From: Prolixibacteraceae bacterium
Lineage (GTDB): Bacteria > Bacteroidota > Bacteroidia > Bacteroidales > Prolixibacteraceae
Reading direction: 5' to 3'
Length of the DNA: 7,456 nt
NCBI GenBank assembly: GCA_003516705.1
Contig: DPCJ01000066.1
Coordinates: 6,170-13,625 of the forward strand
Under the pieces are notes generated by a model that saw only the letters and a list, made by a program, of their open reading frames with translations, was not told where the DNA came from and searched no databases. Positions 1 to 4,550 of the stretch are shown here, piece after piece. Positions within the stretch are counted from its first letter, which is position 1. Every line of letters begins with the position of its first letter. The position numbers and the translations under genes were made by a program.

Positions 1-24
1 AAAATATTTTGATTTTAAGTATTG

Positions 25-53
25 AAACAACCTGGACCAGGTTGTTTTTTTTT
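25..53 (+). terminator. Rho-independent terminator of an upstream gene off the left edge
   Basis: A perfect inverted repeat (26-35 against 37-46, AACAACCTGG with CCAGGTTGTT) is followed by an uninterrupted T run to 53. The A-T pair 25/47 can extend the stem. The T run lies on the right, so it best ends a rightward transcript that began before this window. Bases 1-24 contain no recognisable coding sequence, so the terminated gene is not visible. The bases preceding the hairpin are only mildly A-rich, so strong activity in the leftward direction is less likely. Confidence 0.85.
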
Positions 54-142
54 GCAGTGCCATGTTAAAAAAATCAAATAATCTTTAATAATCGGCGGTG
101 TGGTATAACAAAAGCACCATTTCAAACGTATTGAAAGGTGTT

Positions 143-334
143 ATGAAAACTACAAATAAAAACAATTTCAGGATTTTCAGCGATGCCGGATTCCGCGACA
201 AAACATCTGTTTTCAGCAGGCAGTTTAACTTTAGAATTAATGAAAATCAGGGTTTTGTTGTTCCATGGCAAATGACTGAAAAGAGAACCACCCAAAGGGT
301 GGACGAACAGGTATTCAGGTACAGTCACTTTTGA
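143..334 (+). CDS. Small uncharacterised protein, 63 residues
   Basis: I do not recognise this protein. The ATG at 143 is preferred over the in-frame GTG at 98 because GAAAGGTG (133-140) lies just upstream and can act as a ribosome binding site, which is uncommon in this phylum. The product is short, basic and hydrophilic, with no signal peptide, membrane segment or cysteine. It is rich in Phe, Arg, Asn and Gln, and its C-terminal third (residues about 44-63) is charged, ending in YSHF. Support for a real gene is the isolated placement between two terminators (25-53 and 357-386), a plausible ribosome binding site and a stop just before the second hairpin. Against it are the short length, the lack of a recognisable promoter in 54-142, and an overlapping leftward reading frame (122-370) that starts inside the terminator and is judged a shadow. 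A perfect hairpin (288-302) lies within the coding region, so a structured small RNA remains an alternative. Confidence 0.5.
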   Translation: MKTTNKNNFRIFSDAGFRDKTSVFSRQFNFRINENQGFVVPWQMTEKRTTQRVDEQVFRYSHF

Positions 335-356
335 TTTATTGATTTGTTTTGAAGGT

Positions 357-386
357 AAAAGTCCGGCCAAAGTGCCGGATTTTTTT
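357..386. terminator. Bidirectional intrinsic terminator between convergent genes
   Basis: The stem TCCGGC (362-367) pairs with GCCGGA (374-379) around a six-base loop. A T7 run (380-386) follows on the + strand. On the - strand the hairpin is followed by CTTTT, from the A4 run at 357-360. The A and T runs can pair to lengthen the stem. It lies 22 bp after the small protein gene (stop at 334) and 11 bp after the end of the leftward HEAT-like gene (stop at 398), so it can serve both. The rightward T run is stronger. Confidence 0.8.
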
Positions 387-397
387 ATTGCCTCAAG

Positions 398-904
398 CTA
401 ATTCAGCTTTGCAAGGATTTCGGTTAAAAAATATTTTACCTGGCCTGTTGCCATTGGAAGTTCATTTTCAATTTTTTGTTTCGAAACGCTTAAAATATCT
501 TCGTTTGGCAGGTACTCCAGGTTGTCGATGAGGGTAAATGCCTCAAATGCCACTTCCCATTCGTCGTTGATAATCAAATCGATAAAAATGGGCATGAAAT
601 TGCTGAAATCGAGACCGTTTTGCCAACAGGCTGAAATCAGTCTCTTCCTTATTGACTTGTATTTTTCGTCTTCAATGGCGCGCATAAAACTGTTCACCGA
701 TTCCTTGTCTTTTACCGAGCCCAGCAGTTTAATAATTTCAAGTTCAACTTCGTGTTCAGGCAAGGTATTCAGTAAATCGAAAAGCAACGGCAAATACAAC
801 CGGTTACCTTCGTTACTTATTTTTTCGATGGCCATTTTAACCATTTCAACATCGGCGGAAAACAGCGCCAGCTTGATTTTTTCGTTTATATTTTGTGTCT
901 TCAT
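398..904 (-). CDS. HEAT-repeat-like alpha-helical protein, 168 residues
   Basis: The sequence is a chain of amphipathic helix pairs of about 30-35 residues each. Rough repeats lie at residues 15-46, 50-79, 82-112 and 114-147, with the recurring pattern of a Leu/Ile-rich helix, a short turn with Asp/Asn/Gly, and a second Leu/Ile-rich helix. This fits a HEAT or Armadillo-type solenoid, a fold that usually binds other proteins. No catalytic motif, signal peptide or membrane segment is visible, so it is probably a cytoplasmic scaffold or adaptor with an unknown partner. The start is placed at the ATG at 904. An upstream in-frame TTG at 925 is rejected because those three bases are the end of a perfect TATGTTTG promoter box (923-930), upstream of the expected transcription start. 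The gene stands alone: it diverges from the MATE gene and converges on the small protein gene. The solenoid assignment rests on pattern only. Confidence 0.8.
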   Translation of the reverse strand: MKTQNINEKIKLALFSADVEMVKMAIEKISNEGNRLYLPLLFDLLNTLPEHEVELEIIKLLGSVKDKESVNSFMRAIEDEKYKSIRKRLISACWQNGLDFSNFMPIFIDLIINDEWEVAFEAFTLIDNLEYLPNEDILSVSKQKIENELPMATGQVKYFLTEILAKLN

Positions 905-922
905 AAAGTAATTTTCAGAGTG

Positions 923-930
923 CAAACATA
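923..930 (-). promoter_or_regulatory. Predicted -7 promoter box of the HEAT-like gene
   Basis: Read on the minus strand this is TATGTTTG, a perfect match to the Bacteroidota -7 consensus TAnnTTTG. The expected transcription start, about 5-7 bases downstream, falls near 916-918 and would leave a leader of roughly 12-15 bases before the ATG at 904. I see no TTG-type -33 element at the usual 17-23 base spacing. No ribosome binding site is evident. Confidence 0.6.
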
Positions 931-982
931 CATTTTAAAAGGTATAAAGTGGACCGGAAAATTCAAAAACCCAATTAATACT

Positions 983-990
983 TACCTTTG
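983..990 (+). promoter_or_regulatory. Predicted -7 promoter box of the MATE gene
   Basis: TACCTTTG matches the Bacteroidota -7 consensus TAnnTTTG perfectly. It ends six bases before the ATG at 997, so the expected transcription start lies at or within a few bases of the start codon. No clear TTG -33 element lies 17-23 bases upstream. Together with the box at 923-930 this makes 905-996 a compact divergent promoter region, in which the two transcripts may compete or share a regulator. Confidence 0.6.
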
Positions 991-996
991 GCTGCA

Positions 997-2352
997 ATGA
1001 ATAAGTTAGAAGAATTGGGCAAAACCGATGTCGGGAAACTGATGTGGAAATACTTTGTTCCGGCCTTTGTTGGTGTGTTTCTGAATGCACTTTATAATAT
1101 TGTTGACAGGATTTTTATTGGTCAGGGTGTTGGTGCGGAGGCACTTTCCGGCATCTCGGTAATTTTTCCGGTGATGCTGATTATGATGGGCTTTGGAATG
1201 ATGATTGGTATTGGAACAGGGGTGGTTGTTTCGATAAATCTTGGTAAACGTGACCTTGAAACAGCAGAGAAAACAATTGGTACAGGGTTCGTACTTATGA
1301 TAATTGCATCGGCTGTTGTTATGATTTTAACCTATATTTTCAAAAAACCAGTTTTGCAATCGTTTGGCGCCACCGCCGAAACATACCAGTTCGCCAACGA
1401 TTACCTCAATATTATTTTGGCAGGAACGATATTTATGGTGGTCGGATTTTCGCTCAATAATGTAATCCGTTCAGAAGGAAATGCCCGCATTGCAATGATT
1501 TCGATGATTTTGAGTTCAGTTACCAATGTTTTACTCGATTACATTTTTATTTTCAGGTTTGGCTGGGGTGTGAAAGGAGCTGCCTGGGCCACCATTATTT
1601 CAATGTTTGTACTGATGGTGTGGGTGCTGGTTCATTTCAACAGCAAACGGTCGGTTGTAAGATTGAAACAAAATAATATCAGGTTTGACTGGTTCATACT
1701 GAAACAAATTGTGGCCATTGGAATGGCGCCGTTTGCCATGCAAATTGCGAGCAGTGTGGTGCAGGGATTGCTCAATAAAAAGCTGATTCAGTTTGGTGGC
1801 GATTTGGCCGTGGGTGCAATGGGAATTATCAATTCGATGGTGACTTTGTTTGTAATGTCTATCGTGGCTATTAATATGGCAGCACAACCAATCATCGGGT
1901 TTAACTACGGTGCAAAATCAGTTGAAAGAGTAAAACAATCGCTGAAGATTTCAATTATTGCTGCCACTGCAATTGCGGTTGGCGCTTTTATTCTGATTGA
2001 AGCTATGCCCGGAGTTTTTGTGAAATTGTTTAATAATAACAGCACAGTTTTGTACGAATTAGCAAGAAATGGGATGACACTTGTTTTTCTCGCCTTACCG
2101 ATTGTAGGCTTTCAGGTTGTGGCGTCCAATTTTTTTCAGTCGGTTGGAAAGGCAAAATATGCCATGTTTGCCACGCTTTTCCGACAGGTAATTTTGCTGA
2201 TTCCGCTGTTATTTCTCTTGCCGGTTTTTTTTGGAATCAATGGCATCTGGCTGGCTTTTCCGGTTGCTGACATTGTTTCCGCAATGGCAGTAGCTTTAGT
2301 TTTATATCACGAATGGAAAAAACTTAATTTACTTGAAAATGAAATTGCCTGA
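997..2352 (+). CDS. MATE-family multidrug/cation antiporter, MepA-like
   Basis: This is an inner-membrane exporter of the MATE (multidrug and toxic compound extrusion) family, which expels cationic drugs or metabolites in exchange for Na+ or H+. The 451 residues match the family's usual 440-460 and contain about twelve hydrophobic segments in two halves. Recognisable family features are the first-helix region with Asn-Asp around residues 30-58 (NIVDRIFIGQGVG), the loop NLGKRD at 81-86, SEGNARIAM at 159-167, LLDYIFIF at 179-186, AAQPIIGFNYGAKS at 295-308, and QSVGKAK then FRQ at 381-397. The central and C-terminal motifs resemble the MepA branch more than classical NorM. The true substrate cannot be read from the sequence. 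ATG 997 is chosen as the start over the in-frame TTG at 988, because that TTG is part of the TACCTTTG promoter box. The 3' end overlaps the next gene, so the two are probably cotranscribed. Confidence 0.93.
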   Translation: MNKLEELGKTDVGKLMWKYFVPAFVGVFLNALYNIVDRIFIGQGVGAEALSGISVIFPVMLIMMGFGMMIGIGTGVVVSINLGKRDLETAEKTIGTGFVLMIIASAVVMILTYIFKKPVLQSFGATAETYQFANDYLNIILAGTIFMVVGFSLNNVIRSEGNARIAMISMILSSVTNVLLDYIFIFRFGWGVKGAAWATIISMFVLMVWVLVHFNSKRSVVRLKQNNIRFDWFILKQIVAIGMAPFAMQIASSVVQGLLNKKLIQFGGDLAVGAMGIINSMVTLFVMSIVAINMAAQPIIGFNYGAKSVERVKQSLKISIIAATAIAVGAFILIEAMPGVFVKLFNNNSTVLYELARNGMTLVFLALPIVGFQVVASNFFQSVGKAKYAMFATLFRQVILLIPLLFLLPVFFGINGIWLAFPVADIVSAMAVALVLYHEWKKLNLLENEIA

Positions 2353-2764
2353 AAAACTATTCGCTATCTCTTTAATTTCAGTTATCATTTTTTCACTGCT
2401 TGTATTTTTGTTTAAAGCCGAATGGCTTACAATTGGAATTGGTCGGAGTTTGCCTGTTGGAACACTGGTTTCGTGGTTGCTGGTCGTTGCTTTTGCCGCG
2501 GTTATGTTGCTGCTTTTTAACCGGAAAGCGGAAAACAGGGTGAAGCGATTTTTAACTGCAACTTTGAAGATAAACATAGCTCTGGCAGCTGTCTGGGGAT
2601 TTGTTTCTTTTCTTTTATCGGGCAACTGGTCGTTTAATTTTAGCGGTGGAATAAGGTTTAATGTCTGGATTTATTACACAGCATTTGTAATTGCAATCCC
2701 ATTGGTGGTCTTTGTAAGTTGGGGAGCAATACTCCTGATTCGCAAAATTTTCAGCTCGAAATAA
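2339..2764 (+). CDS. Small membrane protein with four predicted helices, unknown function
   Basis: I do not recognise the family. The 141-residue product is strongly hydrophobic, with four likely transmembrane segments near residues 6-25, 40-60, 75-94 and 109-135. They are separated by a basic cytoplasmic-type loop (61-72, with Arg and Lys) and a Trp/Asn/Gly-rich loop (95-108). The N-terminus carries Lys-Pro-Glu-Lys before the first helix, and the tail is basic. The ATG at 2339 is preferred to the TTG at 2333. It lies inside the MATE gene and overlaps its last 14 bases in another frame, an arrangement typical of translational coupling. This suggests cotranscription and perhaps a role connected with the transporter or membrane, but the link is inferred from position only. 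The stop at 2762-2764 is 3 bp from the end of the convergent peptidase gene. Confidence 0.8.
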   Translation: MKLPEKLFAISLISVIIFSLLVFLFKAEWLTIGIGRSLPVGTLVSWLLVVAFAAVMLLLFNRKAENRVKRFLTATLKINIALAAVWGFVSFLLSGNWSFNFSGGIRFNVWIYYTAFVIAIPLVVFVSWGAILLIRKIFSSK

Positions 2765-2767
2765 TCT

Positions 2768-4513
2768 TCAGTGCTGATTTGCCGGGTACAATAATTTTTC
2801 TCCCGTATTTTCAATCACCTCTTTTTCCCATGAATCGGGATAACCCGGAAATGATGGTGATTGTGGGTATCCCCACGGATTACGCAGAAATTCACTGTCT
2901 TTTTCCTGTTTTACATTGCCATCGAGAAATTTCACTAGCAGAAAATCACCAAGTTCCGACCAGCGCTTTACTGTGTAATCGCCTGTATTACATGAATAAT
3001 CGGTTATAAATTCGCGGGCAAGTGTTGAATCTTTTTCCCAGAGTTGAAACGCTGCTGCATCCACCGCCGGCGTGTAAACGGCAAATTTATTTTCGAGTTC
3101 ACTTTGCACTTTTTGTACATCGGGCATTACGCGGTTGTAAAAAAGATAAGCAAAGTGTGCCACGCGGTTAAATACCCAGAAAGCCGCATCGCTTTTGTAA
3201 GTTAGTATATCGCCATAACCTTCGCTCCATGTTTTCGGTACGCTGTTGATTCCGCAGTAAAACGGGACATAAACCGTGGTGCCGGCATCGTCAACCCCAA
3301 ACCAGTTGATTCCGCCAATGGGGTCGGGCAGCCAGTTGCGCATTTGTGCGATAAACGAAAATCCGGTTTGTTGTGTCTGAACGGTACGTTCGTTAAAATA
3401 TTCCCCATCGTTATATTTCCATGTCAGTGGGCGCCAGCGGTACGGCATCCCAAACGGACCGGCACCGGCATCTTCACTCATGTCAAGAGCGGTTCCCTGT
3501 AAATGGTTGCGTTTGGCAGCCATCAAATCCTGTGGTGTCAGTTTTTTTGCCGGTTTTACGTAGAGCGGCATTCTTTTTTCGAGGTTTTTGCCGGTGGCAT
3601 AATCCCAGTGTTCTTCCATTCCGTCGGCCACCTGGTTAAAGAAAGTCCAAACGCGGATTTCACAAAAACGGGCAGCATCGAAAGTGAGTGGCGCATACAC
3701 ATCGCTGAAACTGAAATCGGCATCCGCTCCGGTGAAATACCCTTTTTCACGGGCAAAACTGATGGCGTCATGCGCAAAAACAACTTCAACTTCAGGCTGA
3801 AAAATCTTATCCAGATTTTTACTGCTGATGCTGCGTTTCCCATCTTCCTCCGGAATTTGGGTAATTCGGGCATGATTGGCGTGTGCTGAAATATAACCGT
3901 CAGGAATTCTTGCAGCCACCCAAACAGCTCCTTTTCGTGAATTAACAGATTGTTTTGTTTTCTTATCGGTCTGCCAATCGGTTCCTTTTCCAATGATTTC
4001 CATAATCCAGACTTCGTTTTTATCACCAATCGAAAACGACTCGCCTGAACTTGCATAACCATATTTTTCAACCAGCTCTGCAATTACTTTAATGGCTTCG
4101 CGGGCAGTTCTTGCCCGTTGTAAAGCAATAATCATCAGTGCAGCATAATCCATAATCCCGGTGGTATCAACCAATTCGGGTCTGCCACCAAACGTCGATT
4201 CGCCAATGGCCAGCTGGTGCTCGTTCATAAAACCGATGGTTTGATAGGTGTATTCAACCTGTAGAATTTGCCCTAAAGGTTTTGCCGTACTGCGGTCGTA
4301 AATGGTTACCAAACTCCCGGCAGGCCAGTGCCGGGAAGGGCTGTAGTACAACTCTCCGTACCTGATGTGCGAGTCGGCAGCATACGAAATCATGGTTGAA
4401 CCATCAGCCGAAGCGCCTTTTGTAACCAGAAAGTTGGTGCAGGCAACGCTTTTGTTTGTGTTTATTGCAATTATCAGGCTGAATGTCAGCAGGAAAATAT
4501 TTTTGAGTTTCAT
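2768..4513 (-). CDS. Exported peptidase family C69 dipeptidase (PepD-like)
   Basis: This is a 581-residue member of peptidase family C69, cysteine Ntn-hydrolases that cleave dipeptides and are related to lactobacillal dipeptidase A (PepD). Residues 1-24 form a signal peptide: a Lys-rich start, the hydrophobic core IFLLTFSLIIAI, and an SVA cleavage site. Cys25 follows immediately in the context ACTNFLVTKGASADGS, which is the family's N-terminal nucleophile region. Further family features are NEHQLAIGEST at 97-107 with the following GGR, and YGYASSGESFSIGDKNEVW at 151-169 followed by MEIIGKG. The protein is probably periplasmic or surface-exposed and used in peptide scavenging or cell-wall peptide turnover. 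It has no C-terminal sorting domain or C-terminal anchor that I can see. The gene starts 37 bp after uvrA on the same strand with no clear promoter or ribosome binding site between, so it may be read from the uvrA transcript. The functional relation to DNA repair is probably nil. Confidence 0.92.
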   Translation of the reverse strand: MKLKNIFLLTFSLIIAINTNKSVACTNFLVTKGASADGSTMISYAADSHIRYGELYYSPSRHWPAGSLVTIYDRSTAKPLGQILQVEYTYQTIGFMNEHQLAIGESTFGGRPELVDTTGIMDYAALMIIALQRARTAREAIKVIAELVEKYGYASSGESFSIGDKNEVWIMEIIGKGTDWQTDKKTKQSVNSRKGAVWVAARIPDGYISAHANHARITQIPEEDGKRSISSKNLDKIFQPEVEVVFAHDAISFAREKGYFTGADADFSFSDVYAPLTFDAARFCEIRVWTFFNQVADGMEEHWDYATGKNLEKRMPLYVKPAKKLTPQDLMAAKRNHLQGTALDMSEDAGAGPFGMPYRWRPLTWKYNDGEYFNERTVQTQQTGFSFIAQMRNWLPDPIGGINWFGVDDAGTTVYVPFYCGINSVPKTWSEGYGDILTYKSDAAFWVFNRVAHFAYLFYNRVMPDVQKVQSELENKFAVYTPAVDAAAFQLWEKDSTLAREFITDYSCNTGDYTVKRWSELGDFLLVKFLDGNVKQEKDSEFLRNPWGYPQSPSFPGYPDSWEKEVIENTGEKLLYPANQH

Positions 4514-4550
4514 ATTGTTTTAATTCGAATATTTACTTGAACAGGAATAA

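Noticed and set aside
122..370. Leftward 82-codon frame opposite the small protein gene
   Set aside because: It would start inside the terminator hairpin at 357-386 and shows no promoter or ribosome binding site; the rightward frame has better support.
522..911. Rightward 129-codon frame opposite the HEAT-like gene
   Set aside because: It is Ser/Ile/Phe-rich low-complexity shadow sequence antisense to a coherent helical-repeat protein, and it runs against the predicted leftward promoter.
2751..2777. TCAGC...GCTGA inverted repeat between the convergent genes as a terminator
   Set aside because: There are only five pairs around a 17-base loop, with at most three or four T residues following on either strand. 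This is too weak to call.
3556..4083. Leftward 175-codon frame within the C69 peptidase gene
   Set aside because: It is another frame of the same strand inside a well-supported peptidase; the peptidase frame carries the recognisable family motifs through this stretch without interruption, so there is no frameshift.
4514..4550. Separate promoter for the C69 peptidase in the 37-bp gap after uvrA
   Set aside because: No TAnnTTTG box is present on the minus strand in the gap or in the last bases of uvrA; ATATTCG is only a poor approximation.
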